Source of the DNA: a virus
Virus record (IMG/VR): IMGVR_UViG_3300023184_007065
Location: 1-25,290 of that record
Strand: one strand, 5' to 3'
Length of the DNA: 25,290 nucleotides
A model generated the notes under the pieces. The model was not told the DNA's origin. It made no database searches and saw nothing but the letters and a program-made list of their open reading frames with translations. Position 1 is the first letter of the stretch. Each line of letters begins with the position of its first letter. Positions 13,731 to 22,705 of this stretch are shown piece after piece. Made by a program: the position numbers and the translations under genes.

Positions 13731-13944
13731 CTATATCACCTAGTTCAGTTCCGTCAGATATACCATGAACAGCTTGTAATAAGGTTACAAGTGATAACGA
13801 TAATTGACCGAATACCTTTACAAAATGATCAAGGTCGTTTGCTGCTGTTAGCATCATCAGGAGTAGAACATTTACAAGTACAAGATTCACTTGGATTAGA
13901 TTCCAAGATTTTATATTTTTTATTATCTTGTAAAAGATGTTCAT
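13723..13944 (-). CDS. Holin candidate 2, 73 aa
   Basis: The 73-residue product has a strong membrane span (residues 17-35, IQVNLVLVNVLLLMMLTA), a polar ND turn and a second, less hydrophobic helix (FGQLSLSLVTLLQAVHGI) before an acidic tail. A basic N-terminus (KIIKNIKSW) suggests N-terminus in the cytoplasm. It is the first gene of the lysis operon, after a 204-base gap holding promoter-like sequence. It shares with the 58-residue neighbour an N-I-x-x-W before the span and an F-G-x-L after the ND turn, so the two may be diverged copies acting as a holin/antiholin pair. Confidence 0.62.
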   Translation of the reverse strand: MNIFYKIIKNIKSWNLIQVNLVLVNVLLLMMLTAANDLDHFVKVFGQLSLSLVTLLQAVHGISDGTELGDIDV

Positions 13945-13972
13945 TTTTTAAAAATTCTTTTAAATAATATTG

Positions 13973-14028
13973 TGATTTTAAGTATTTAAAATTGCTGTCA
14001 AATTCAATTAATATAGTATAATTGAATT
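13973..14028 (-). promoter_or_regulatory. Possible promoter and operator for the lysis operon
   Basis: On the - strand a perfect TTGACA (-35-like) occupies 14001-13996. The -10 region expected about 17 bases on is only AT-rich, with no good TATAAT. Overlapping the upstream side is a 10-bp perfect inverted repeat, AATTCAATTA (14001-14010) and TAATTGAATT (14019-14028), with an 8-base loop, which could be an operator. A 12-base direct repeat, TTAATATAGTAT-like, is also present around 14008-14040. Support is weak because of base composition. Confidence 0.3.
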
Positions 14029-14073
14029 TTAATATAGTATTTATGTAAAAACAGTTAGTAATCTTTTTATACT

Positions 14074-14104
14074 TATAGTTTGTGAAATAAATTTACAAAC
14101 TATA
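14074..14104. repeat. Hairpin-forming inverted repeat after the virion genes
   Basis: TATAGTTTGT (14074-14083) and ACAAACTATA (14095-14104) are perfectly complementary, and one wobble plus two A-T pairs extend the stem inward to a 5-base loop. It lies 45 bases after the stop of the 983-residue protein gene. On the - strand no T-run follows the stem, so it is not a typical terminator; it may be a processing site, RNA stabiliser or protein-binding site. Confidence 0.45.
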
Positions 14105-14148
14105 TATGTTTCTATAAAAGATACTAATAAAAATACTATTAAAAACAT

Positions 14149-17100
14149 TTAAAATCCAAATACTTCTTTTGTATTATCTGGGTTAAAATTAACTCCTCCA
14201 TTTCTACGAATACGATCTTTATTATATTCGTCGAATGTTTTTTCAGCTTTTTCAACCCCGTACACTTTAGGATGCTGCGACGTATAAGTTCTTTTCACAA
14301 TATCGTTAGCAGATTGTATCATAATTTTAGTGAAAGTTAAACCATTATCTTTTTTATTTGCTGCATTTATTAGTTTCTGTACCATTTTTTCATCAGTAGC
14401 AGCATTTGCTAAACTTCTTGCTACCCAATTTTTACCAAGTATTGCTCCAACAACCCCGCTTATACCATTAATTTGATAACCACCAATAGCATAACCTACT
14501 TCATTTTTAGCCCTATATATTAAATTATCCATAGGACTACCTAATTGTTGTAAGGTTAAAAACCCACCTCCTCTAGCGTCTTTATTATATGTTTCATACA
14601 TTTTATCAGATACAGTTAATAAATCTCTTCTAAATTCATTAAGTTTTGTTTTTCCACCAAAAATACCTATTAATAAATCCTCATTTCGTAATTTATCAGA
14701 CATTGATTGATATAATTTAGGTCCTTTTATATTAGGTTCTTGTTTATAGATATCAGCTAATAAGTATTCATAACCAGCTAGTTTTTTTAAAGAACGAATT
14801 AAGTTTTGAGCATAAGGCGTATCTTTCATATCTCTATTAATAAAACTTATTAATTCATCTAATCCTTTTCTGGTTTTAATTTTCTCTAAAATCATTTCAA
14901 CAGCATTATTTCCATCTTTAAGAAGAGGGTTATTAGCAATTCTTTGTAAATATTCTAATCTTTTTCCAATTTCTATAGAGTTTTCTTTTAATCTTTCAAA
15001 AGATGATTCGTTCATTAATGATTTTAGTTTTAAAGATGTGTCTTGATCATTAAATAATCTATAAATAGAATCGTGATTAATATTAGATGTATTTTGTTCA
15101 GAATAACCTAATTTTTTTGCAAAAATATCTTGAACCTTAAGTCGTTTTAAATTATTTATTAATATTTCACTACTTTTTTTCTCTTTAGAATTACTATAAC
15201 TTTTTGAAAGAATATAGTTTATCTGATGTACTTTTTCTGGGTTATCTAATTGTTTAAATAACCAATCGGGAGTTTCTTTATGTTGTAAAGCTTTAACTAT
15301 ATCTAGTTTAACTAAGTTTATATATTCATTTTTATAAAAATCATCTGCATCTAAAGCATACTTATATAAATCAGGATTTTTTATTGTTCCATCTTCAATT
15401 CCATGTTTTATAGTATCATCACAAGCTTTAGTCAATCTTGTTAAAACTTTTTTCTGATTTTCAGATATAAAACCGGAATTAACATGTTGATTAATTGTTT
15501 CTTTTAATTTAAAAACATATTCAGGTCCAACTGATTGTAAACCACTCTCTTCTTGTAAAAATATATTTTCTTTCAATTGACTAAAAAAACTAAATTGTTT
15601 TTCAACATCTTTAGATACATTGTGAACAGTACCTATAGATGTTCCTTGCGATCCAGCTATATCAAATTCTTTTCTTAATTGTTCAGCTGTTTTTAATATC
15701 AGTGATGGATTAATTTTATCGGTAGGGGTTATCGCATTATCTCTAATATTATATTTATAATTTTTAATTCCCTCATACTCTTGTACTATTTTTAACATTT
15801 TATCACTAGATTTAGATAAGGCTCTCTTAATATCATTATCTTTTTTAGTAGGAATATTTAATAGATTGTTTTTATCTTCACTAAACTGATATTTTAAATT
15901 AATATCGTTTTTAATACTATTAACTGCAAGTTGGTTTTCCACAGGTAAATTAGGTTGTTCTAAGAAACCATCTGTAATTTTTTGAGCAACAGTTCTTGGT
16001 AATGTATCTTCAGTTTCAATTTTTTGTATTTTACCTAAACTTTTTTCAAATTCAGAAGTTATTGATTTTATATAGTCTTCTCTAACAGTTGTCATATAAT
16101 CTTCATAAACTCCAGATGGAAAATGATTTGCAACCCAGTTTGGTCGTAAATAACTTTCTGAATATATAGTTAATGCAGATTTTGGTATTCCAAGCTCATC
16201 AAAGGATTTTATAGCACCTTGATCTAATTTAGCTCTTTCTGCCCGTGCTACAATAAAGTTATAAGCAGCATCTCTAGGTATTCTAGAGGTTTCTTTAATA
16301 GTATTTGCAGCTTCTTTTAAAGTAGGTATTTTTTCTTTTAAAGCATTAAATTTAGCAGTAGAGGGATTAAAAATGAAATCAGCAGAAGATAAAATAGTAT
16401 TAGACGCTGCTTTTGTTGCATTAACTAAAGGTTTTTCAAGTTTATCAACTGTTATCCCCCCTAACACAAAAGAACCAAGTCCTTTTGTAAATTTCATAAG
16501 TTCTCCGTCTTCTTCTTTTTCAACCATTTTCTCAATACCACGACCTGCTCCAAAAGTAGCAGCAGTTTTACCGATTGATTGTGAGCCGAATTGTAAGAAA
16601 TCATTTATCTTATTAAGCCAAGGAGCAGATAATGGAGCAAGTCCTTTTGGAGTCATTTTAACTATGTTTACAGCGTTATTAAGCCCTCCTGTAGCAACAG
16701 TCATTGCTCCCCAAGTTACACCCTCATCAATACCTTTACCGACAGACTGTAATAACTCTTTTGTTTCATCATTACCTTGTGTTTCAAAAGGTTTTTTAAA
16801 TGATTCCTCGTATCTTTCTTGATTATTCCAATTATCTCTAGCAGAATCCATTAATTGGTTTCCCGCTGATTCTAACCCAACACCTTTAGCAGCAGCTCCA
16901 ACACCATAATTAATTGGTGATTCAACATATTTTTTATAGATATCAACAGATTTACCTACTCCTCCTGCAAAACCCTCACCTAGTTGTTTTGCTCTGTCTA
17001 AAGTGGAAAATTCATTATCTTTTTGTAAGTTAGAATTAGAAACATTAGAGCTATTTGGAGCTAAATATTTTTCCCACTTTTTTAATTTATCCTCACTCAT
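14149..17100 (-). CDS. Large internal virion / DNA ejection protein, 983 aa
   Basis: This is the largest gene of the window. The N-terminal third alternates helical segments with Gly/Ala-rich hydrophobic stretches (GFAGGVGKSVDI, GVGAAAKGVG, WGAMTVATGGL, GSFVLGGITVDK), and another such stretch (GYAIGGYQINGISGVVGAILG) lies near residues 885-905. The middle 550 residues are long, charged and probably helical. Large size, lack of enzymatic motifs, membrane-friendly small-residue segments and the position as last gene of the virion operon fit the ejection proteins of podoviruses (T7 gp16 position). I see no lytic transglycosylase motif like that of T7 gp16. ATG 17100 overlaps the stop of the previous gene by 8 bases. 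Confidence 0.65.
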   Translation of the reverse strand: MSEDKLKKWEKYLAPNSSNVSNSNLQKDNEFSTLDRAKQLGEGFAGGVGKSVDIYKKYVESPINYGVGAAAKGVGLESAGNQLMDSARDNWNNQERYEESFKKPFETQGNDETKELLQSVGKGIDEGVTWGAMTVATGGLNNAVNIVKMTPKGLAPLSAPWLNKINDFLQFGSQSIGKTAATFGAGRGIEKMVEKEEDGELMKFTKGLGSFVLGGITVDKLEKPLVNATKAASNTILSSADFIFNPSTAKFNALKEKIPTLKEAANTIKETSRIPRDAAYNFIVARAERAKLDQGAIKSFDELGIPKSALTIYSESYLRPNWVANHFPSGVYEDYMTTVREDYIKSITSEFEKSLGKIQKIETEDTLPRTVAQKITDGFLEQPNLPVENQLAVNSIKNDINLKYQFSEDKNNLLNIPTKKDNDIKRALSKSSDKMLKIVQEYEGIKNYKYNIRDNAITPTDKINPSLILKTAEQLRKEFDIAGSQGTSIGTVHNVSKDVEKQFSFFSQLKENIFLQEESGLQSVGPEYVFKLKETINQHVNSGFISENQKKVLTRLTKACDDTIKHGIEDGTIKNPDLYKYALDADDFYKNEYINLVKLDIVKALQHKETPDWLFKQLDNPEKVHQINYILSKSYSNSKEKKSSEILINNLKRLKVQDIFAKKLGYSEQNTSNINHDSIYRLFNDQDTSLKLKSLMNESSFERLKENSIEIGKRLEYLQRIANNPLLKDGNNAVEMILEKIKTRKGLDELISFINRDMKDTPYAQNLIRSLKKLAGYEYLLADIYKQEPNIKGPKLYQSMSDKLRNEDLLIGIFGGKTKLNEFRRDLLTVSDKMYETYNKDARGGGFLTLQQLGSPMDNLIYRAKNEVGYAIGGYQINGISGVVGAILGKNWVARSLANAATDEKMVQKLINAANKKDNGLTFTKIMIQSANDIVKRTYTSQHPKVYGVEKAEKTFDEYNKDRIRRNGGVNFNPDNTKEVFGF

Positions 17101-18484
17101 ATTTTTCTAATCCATCATTTATAGCTTTATCAACATCATTTTTTGGAATATAATATATTTTATTATTTTTATCTTTCATTTTTACATTGTTACCATTATC
17201 AAGTAAAATGTCTTCTTTTCTTTTGTTATTACGTTCTTCAAGTTCTCTTCTAACAGAACTATTGCTATGATGTGTAAGATAATTGCTTTTTTCCAATATA
17301 TCTATAGTATTTTCAATATTGAATGTTGATTGCTCTAAGTCTTCTATTCTACCTAATATTGCTTCTTTATTAGCTTTGTAAGGTTTATTTAAATCAGGCA
17401 TTGTTGTTAAGAACGCTTTTAAATCTTGATCTGACGCCTTAGCTCCAAATATTTCTTTAAATTCACCCCACAAAGGCATTTTTTCTAACTCTATTCTAGC
17501 TTGTCTTACATTTGCATCCGTAATACTAGGATCAGACCATCTTTGTAATGTTGATATGAAACCAGAACCCTCTCTGTTCCACAATGAATTACTTTCTTCT
17601 GACATTAAATTATTTATTTTTTTATAAGCTTCTATTACTCGTTTATTAGTTGATATTTTCTTAAAGTTTTCATCAATATATTTAAAATTACTATTTGTTA
17701 TTTCTTTACTTACATGTTGTTGTTCTTTACTAATATCAGTTTGACGTAATTTTTCTGCTTGAGCTTTTTTATAATCCATTTCAGCAGCAATTAAATCAGG
17801 ATTAGCTTGCGATTTATACAATTCAGCATGAGCTTTACTAGACTCAACACTAGCTCTACTTGCGTCAATGTTAGCTCTAATATGCTCATTTTTTAGGCGT
17901 TGTTCTTCAAGTTTATTCTGCACAGCTTGTTTTGAATTGTAAGTAAGTAATCCTGTGAAATTACCTTTTTCATTTTCAGGAATAACATGATCTGCTAAAT
18001 CTGCTAAATGTTGAGTTTTTACCTTTCCATCTTTTTCTAAATATACCCTACCATCGTGAAAATCAACTAACCTACCAGCACTTTCACCATAAATATCTTC
18101 GTATTTTTTAAGAAAAGTCGGTAACATAAGTTTTACAGCTTCATTATCACCTTTGTTAGCAAAATCACTCATTATAGACATATCATGTCTTGTTTTATTA
18201 AAAAACGCTAAATCTTTTTGTTTTTTAAGCTCGTTCTCACCGCTTTGCATTTCAAGAGCATACTTATTCATTGTAAGTTCTTTGGACATATTCTCAAGTT
18301 CGGCAAGCTTAGCTTCTCTCTCTGAATCATGAGAAAATCCAGCAGCAAAACCTCTAAGAATAGCACTAGTATCAGCTTGACCTTTATTCATAGGTCTTCC
18401 TATACTATCAGCTTGTTTGTTTAAAGCATCACTGAAGTTATCCTTATATGTTCTTCTATTTAAAATATCTTGGTAATCTTTCAT
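17093..18484 (-). CDS. Probable internal virion protein, coiled-coil rich, 463 aa
   Basis: The 463-residue protein is strongly helical and charged. A Gly/Ala patch near the start (AILRGFAAGFSHD) is followed by coiled-coil-like segments, especially residues of about 190-260 (KLEEQRLKNEHIRANIDASR and AELYKSQANPDLIAAEMDYK). There are no enzymatic motifs. Its place between two other long helical proteins in the same coupled operon suggests an internal core or ejection protein, comparable to T7 gp15 by position only. ATG 18484 shares one base with the preceding stop (TAATG). A scaffold-like role is less likely this far from the head genes, which lie outside the window. Confidence 0.6.
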   Translation of the reverse strand: MKDYQDILNRRTYKDNFSDALNKQADSIGRPMNKGQADTSAILRGFAAGFSHDSEREAKLAELENMSKELTMNKYALEMQSGENELKKQKDLAFFNKTRHDMSIMSDFANKGDNEAVKLMLPTFLKKYEDIYGESAGRLVDFHDGRVYLEKDGKVKTQHLADLADHVIPENEKGNFTGLLTYNSKQAVQNKLEEQRLKNEHIRANIDASRASVESSKAHAELYKSQANPDLIAAEMDYKKAQAEKLRQTDISKEQQHVSKEITNSNFKYIDENFKKISTNKRVIEAYKKINNLMSEESNSLWNREGSGFISTLQRWSDPSITDANVRQARIELEKMPLWGEFKEIFGAKASDQDLKAFLTTMPDLNKPYKANKEAILGRIEDLEQSTFNIENTIDILEKSNYLTHHSNSSVRRELEERNNKRKEDILLDNGNNVKMKDKNNKIYYIPKNDVDKAINDGLEKYE

Positions 18485-19833
18485 TATTTCTTTATTACCG
18501 GTTTAATTATTTTATCAGCTAAATTACCACCTAGTCCTCCTGCTAAAGTACCAAGTCCAGTTTTTACAATAGTACCAAAAGGATCATTATTAGCATTAGC
18601 TGCCTGTTCGTTTCTAAATCTTTCCTGCTCTAATCCGGAAGCTTGCAGCTCATTAGATTGTTGTTTATACATAGCATCATTGGTAACTCCTACGGCATTA
18701 ATAGCGTTGGTGTTGTTATTAGCAATAAAGTTTAACCCCATCTTACTTGGGTCTCTATTTACAAGCATATTTAGAGTAAGTTCACGTCTAGCAAGTTCTG
18801 ACTGTCTTTCCGCTTTACCTTTATCAAGTTTTAACCCCTCTGTTGCTAAATCCTGCTGTCTTTCTGCTACTTGTGCATTTAATATAGCATTTGCTCTCTG
18901 TTGTTCTAACTCCTCAACACCTAAGTCCTGTTGTCTTATTTTGAGTTGATTATCACTATCTTGTGCAAACTGCTTATACCTTAAATCCCCCTCTTGTGCT
19001 AAAGTACTACCAGACTTAATTAAATTGTCTATTGATTGCTGTTTCAGATTATTTGCAAAAGCGTATTCTTTTAGGTTATTTTCTATTTCAGTATCTACCT
19101 TTTGTTTTTGCAGACTAATCATAGTTCCAAGAGCAGTAGTTGAGTTATTTAAACCCATTTCTCGGAGTTTTGCATCAAGCCCGTTGTATCTGATATCAAA
19201 ACCCCTATCCATAGCAAGTTTATTTGCATCCTTAAAAGCCCTTATCATTGGACCATATCTTTCAATTGTCATAGGATCGGATACTTCAAGACCTGTTATT
19301 GTATCCTGCAAATCCCTAAGTCTATTACTTACATCACTAACAGCGGCAGCATAACGCATTTCAAAAGGTAATAATTCCCTAATTTGCGGTAAATTCAAAT
19401 CAACATTAGGTAAATTAGCTATTTCTGGCAACAATGTTTCAAAAGGAGCATCTAAAGGTACTCTACCGGATAAATCGTTAATTTGAATTTCTGTATCACC
19501 GGCAGAATGTTCTAACAACGAAGCTTCATTTTCCAAATTAGCTATTTCAGATTCTAATTGTCCAATATTATTTATATTTGATCTCAAATTGCCAAAATTA
19601 GTATTAGAACTAGTTCTGTTATACTCATCCTTTTTTTGTTGTATGAGATTTTTAAGTTGTAGATAACGCTCACCTTTAGGTGATTTCTTAAATACAAATT
19701 CCTGCCCGCTTACTGCATCAAACATCCTCATATAGTTAATAGGAGGGTTACTTTTAGTAGCATCAATAGGTGTATAAGGTGTAAAATTTATCGGTGGAGC
19801 TTCATCGTCATCACCGCCAAAGAATCCTCCCAT
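18484..19833 (-). CDS. Probable internal virion protein, Gln-rich helical, 449 aa
   Basis: I place the start at ATG 19833, which shares one base with the preceding stop (TAATG); an upstream TTG at 19839 is less likely. The protein begins MGGFFGGDDDEAPP. It has a helical middle and a long Gln/Glu/Ala-rich coiled coil from about residue 245 to 360, and ends with a Gly-rich hydrophobic segment (TIVKTGLGTLAGGLGGNLAD) and a basic tail. Gly-rich hydrophobic ends plus a coiled coil are common in podoviral ejection proteins that enter the membrane (T7 gp14 or P22 gp7-like behaviour). The comparison rests on architecture and gene order, not on a recognised family. Confidence 0.6.
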   Translation of the reverse strand: MGGFFGGDDDEAPPINFTPYTPIDATKSNPPINYMRMFDAVSGQEFVFKKSPKGERYLQLKNLIQQKKDEYNRTSSNTNFGNLRSNINNIGQLESEIANLENEASLLEHSAGDTEIQINDLSGRVPLDAPFETLLPEIANLPNVDLNLPQIRELLPFEMRYAAAVSDVSNRLRDLQDTITGLEVSDPMTIERYGPMIRAFKDANKLAMDRGFDIRYNGLDAKLREMGLNNSTTALGTMISLQKQKVDTEIENNLKEYAFANNLKQQSIDNLIKSGSTLAQEGDLRYKQFAQDSDNQLKIRQQDLGVEELEQQRANAILNAQVAERQQDLATEGLKLDKGKAERQSELARRELTLNMLVNRDPSKMGLNFIANNNTNAINAVGVTNDAMYKQQSNELQASGLEQERFRNEQAANANNDPFGTIVKTGLGTLAGGLGGNLADKIIKPVIKK

Positions 19834-20150
19834 TAGCAAATACCTAAATAATAATATTTTTCGTTATACTTCATAAAACCAAAATGATTAAGTAACCTCA
19901 AACTCTTGATATTGTTAAGCCTTGTAATAACTACATCATAACCTACTTTAGAGCATATATCAATAAACTTGCTTTTAAGATTCAGATACAACTCCTTATT
20001 AAGCCATTTGGAGCGGTATGGGGTGCGTATAAACAAATCAAGCACTCCTTGCTTATCAGTTCTCTTAAACACTCTTATAATCCCCGTTATATTGCCGTTA
20101 TTGTATAGTAATATGTTTATTATACCTTTCTTAAAGTAAACTTTAATCAT
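19833..20150 (-). CDS. GNAT-fold-like protein, probably non-catalytic, 105 aa
   Basis: The likely start is ATG 20150, giving 105 residues, because AAAGGAG lies 9 bases upstream; starts at 20156 and 20171 are possible but spaced less well or further inside the previous gene. The C-terminal half resembles the end of GNAT acetyltransferases: VGYDVVITRLNNIKSLRLLN followed by HFGFMKYNEKYYYLGI, matching the usual N-x-x-S-x-x-L-x-x-x-F-G-F motif B. The acetyl-CoA loop (R/Q-x-x-G-x-G/A) is missing: the equivalent region reads IRTPYRSKWLNKELY. It may be a structural relative, like the small T7 gp13 (DUF2833), which holds the same position between the nozzle and the internal proteins. Confidence 0.6.
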   Translation of the reverse strand: MIKVYFKKGIINILLYNNGNITGIIRVFKRTDKQGVLDLFIRTPYRSKWLNKELYLNLKSKFIDICSKVGYDVVITRLNNIKSLRLLNHFGFMKYNEKYYYLGIC

Positions 20151-21234
20151 TATCATTAACTCCTTTAGCAATTAATGCAGCTCTTACTTCATCGTCAAAA
20201 TGCCTTAATCTTAGTTGTCCAAGAGGTATACACCTGCCCTCTACTCTACAAGTATCATTAGGAGCTATATAACCTTGTTGAAAATAACGTGGTTCGTTGT
20301 AATCATCATACCAAGGTATATTCTGCCAATCACCTATATTTTGATAAGGTATCAAATGATCATCTTCAAGACATTCAGGAGTAATATTAAATGATTCAAG
20401 TATTTCAGCTACATTTAAAGTCTGATTCTCTGGAAATTCATAACCTACATCAAGATTCTTAAATAAATAAATCTGATTATCTGAATACTCCCTTAATGAA
20501 AATAATTGTGGATTATAAATTGGATAAATAGTGCTATCCATAATTTTACTCGGTTGTAAAAATCCCGGAATAAATGCAAGTAGATTATCAACTCCTACAT
20601 CATTTTCATATTTAGCAGGTATAAAAGGGGTATTTGGATTATTTGCAGGTTCATTAAATAAAGTACTATCTAATGAACCATCTATTATTTTATCGGATGT
20701 AATACTATTATCCTCAAAATGTTTTGTCTCTAAAATATCTGCCGATAAAAAACTATTAGTTAAACTATCATCAATATTCAACCTACTTAACTTATCTATT
20801 TTATCACCTGTTATTGTATTATCTTCAATATCTTCATTTAATAACTTACGCCAAATATGAGTATTTTGATATCTACCAAATAGAATACCATAATCAACAG
20901 TACATCTTATAGGTATTACATTACCGGAATCATCAGTACATAATACGGAGTTATTAGGTATTTTCTGCAATTTATTAAGTGGTATGGAATTATCATCTAC
21001 AATATCTACAATATCTACCCAATTAATGTTACCATCACCTACATTAATAAGAAATTTATCAGGTTCAATTTTAAGACTTATGTTCAATATTTTTTCAAAT
21101 TCTTCTTTCAAGGAAGTATTTATATAATCCCCAAGATCATTAAATTCTTTATATAAATCTGCTGTTCTAAAATTTTTTATTGTTTTAGCTAAAGATTTAA
21201 ATTGTTCTTTATTTCTAACGTAATCTATTAACAT
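20143..21234 (-). CDS. Tail-fibre-like protein A, 363 aa
   Basis: This is the last of three tandem genes with a shared plan. The N-terminal 90 residues (ADLYKEFNDLGDYINTSLKE onward, then GDGNINWVDI and NSIPLNKL) align with the same parts of the two genes upstream. Repeats of the form D-N-S/T-I-T-x-D-K-I follow (EDNTITGDKIDKLSRLNIDD, FEDNSITSDKIIDGSL), typical of tail-fibre shafts and attachment regions. The middle is unique, rich in Asn, Pro and Tyr. The end (LRLRHFDDEVRAALIAKG) again resembles the paralogues. No enzymatic motif. The ATG shares one base with the stop of the preceding gene (TAATG). A receptor-binding or fibre-adaptor role is likely. Confidence 0.62.
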   Translation of the reverse strand: MLIDYVRNKEQFKSLAKTIKNFRTADLYKEFNDLGDYINTSLKEEFEKILNISLKIEPDKFLINVGDGNINWVDIVDIVDDNSIPLNKLQKIPNNSVLCTDDSGNVIPIRCTVDYGILFGRYQNTHIWRKLLNEDIEDNTITGDKIDKLSRLNIDDSLTNSFLSADILETKHFEDNSITSDKIIDGSLDSTLFNEPANNPNTPFIPAKYENDVGVDNLLAFIPGFLQPSKIMDSTIYPIYNPQLFSLREYSDNQIYLFKNLDVGYEFPENQTLNVAEILESFNITPECLEDDHLIPYQNIGDWQNIPWYDDYNEPRYFQQGYIAPNDTCRVEGRCIPLGQLRLRHFDDEVRAALIAKGVNDND

Positions 21235-22703
21235 TATATAAGACCTAATTTTATTTGTAGGTTTTTATGGAGAGCATATTTGTTTATAAATTTATTACTC
21301 GGTACATTATTATAATTAATTCTATCAGGAATATTAAGCATGTTAAAAGTATTATCTTTCAAATGATTTGATTTAATACTCCACTGACTTACATTTTTTT
21401 TGTAAGCCTTAGTATTAGGAACAGCTTCAAGTTTTTGATAAACAATAGGTGTCACAGGTGTATAAATATTTTGCGGTATTTTCTGTAAATCAACATTTAT
21501 ATTTATTAAATACTGATATGTATTATTATAATACTTCAATTGAGCATCATAATTTGTAGCTCTTTGGAAAAAGATATCATAATTTAAACCCCAATATTTA
21601 AAGAAATATCTTAAATCTTCCCCTGACGGACCTTTTCCTCTATTAAAATTATCTATAGAAATAAAGTTACCAGCTGCAATACATAATGAATATAACTGAT
21701 TCAAATAATTATTAGCATCTATTAATTGCTTACTTACATTATTATATAAGTTAAGTTTTTCAATATATGCAGGATTTACATAAACTTTATCAGGTCGAGG
21801 GTCTTGATATGTATTTAATTGATAAGCATTAGATATGGAATAAATACATAATTTGTAAGTATCTATTGTTTCATTTGCATAAATATCCGGTTTAGCTATT
21901 ACCACTGAATTTAAAGGAATTACTGCTTTATGTAATATTCCTTTACCAAATTTATCAAGATTAGTTGAAATCAACCTCATATCAAAACTATTCTCTTTGA
22001 TTTTATCAAAAGTAATAGAGTTATTTTGATAAGTTAAAAAAACATCTATTCTTTCTCTAAATGTTTTTATATCTGGATGTAATTTATCATAAGTTATTGC
22101 TTTATAAGCAATTTTATTGTTATTTATACTATTATTAATAATGTGTCTTTCTTCAACTTTAATATTGTTTACTAGATAATTTTTTCCATCATTGTTTATA
22201 TGATCAGATATTATAGTATTTACATCAATATTATTTGATAAAATTGCTTTATTATAAAAGTTTTTACCCTCTATTTTCAACCCTTGTGAATATTGATAAA
22301 ACAAGTGGTTATCAAAATTACCAAAAATACCTCCTAACCCAAGATTATCATATTTAATACTATGAACCATGATTTCAGACGCAGAATTTACAAATAGAAG
22401 AGAAAAAGGACTAATAGTATTTTCTATTTTAGCAAGATTAATTCCATTATTTTGATAATTTACATCTTTTAGACTATCAAAAACAACTTTTCCGTTACCT
22501 ATATTTTTTATTATGTAATTAACATTATCTACAATTCCGTTATATGATTTTTCCCCAATATTATTTATTGAGGTAACAATTTTCCTGTTTAAATAATCAA
22601 CAAGATTATTTATTTCATTATCAAAATCCTTATATGTAACATCACTGTTACTTTCTGATAAAGACTGATAAAAACTGTTATCTCTTGTAAAATTACTTAT
22701 CAT
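21234..22703 (-). CDS. Tail-fibre-like protein B, 489 aa
   Basis: The longest of the three tandem paralogues. The N-terminus (YKDFDNEINNLVDYLNRKIV, then KNIGNGKVVFDSLKDV and NNGINLAKIENTI) aligns with the other two. The centre repeats N-x-I-x-x-x-K/N-I/L units (INNSINNNKIAYKAITYDKL, YQNNSITFDKIKENSF). Residues of about 300-420 are a unique Tyr/Asn/Pro-rich insert, the best candidate for receptor contact. The last residues (ALHKNLQIKLGLI) correspond to the QAKLG end of protein C. No catalytic residues are evident. It starts at ATG 22703, 2 bases after the previous stop. Confidence 0.62.
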   Translation of the reverse strand: MISNFTRDNSFYQSLSESNSDVTYKDFDNEINNLVDYLNRKIVTSINNIGEKSYNGIVDNVNYIIKNIGNGKVVFDSLKDVNYQNNGINLAKIENTISPFSLLFVNSASEIMVHSIKYDNLGLGGIFGNFDNHLFYQYSQGLKIEGKNFYNKAILSNNIDVNTIISDHINNDGKNYLVNNIKVEERHIINNSINNNKIAYKAITYDKLHPDIKTFRERIDVFLTYQNNSITFDKIKENSFDMRLISTNLDKFGKGILHKAVIPLNSVVIAKPDIYANETIDTYKLCIYSISNAYQLNTYQDPRPDKVYVNPAYIEKLNLYNNVSKQLIDANNYLNQLYSLCIAAGNFISIDNFNRGKGPSGEDLRYFFKYWGLNYDIFFQRATNYDAQLKYYNNTYQYLININVDLQKIPQNIYTPVTPIVYQKLEAVPNTKAYKKNVSQWSIKSNHLKDNTFNMLNIPDRINYNNVPSNKFINKYALHKNLQIKLGLI

Positions 22704-22705
22704 AT

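Noticed and set aside
16373-16822. 149-codon open frame on the + strand inside the 983-aa gene
   Set aside because: It is antisense to a long, well-supported virion gene in a coupled operon and has low-complexity Ser/Pro/Val composition typical of a reverse-frame shadow, with no ribosome-binding site of note.
18470-18949. 159-codon open frame on the + strand opposite the Gln-rich protein gene
   Set aside because: The Cys/Ser/Leu-rich product is what the reverse of a Gln/Glu/Ala coiled coil yields; the start would be isolated and against the direction of all neighbours.
18484-19839. TTG start at 19839 and GTG/TTG starts at 12663 and 24995 as true gene starts
   Set aside because: For 19839 and 12663, better ATGs overlap or touch the preceding stop (19833 and 12648). 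At 24995 the frame is open to the window edge with conserved-looking residues upstream, so the gene simply continues outside the window.
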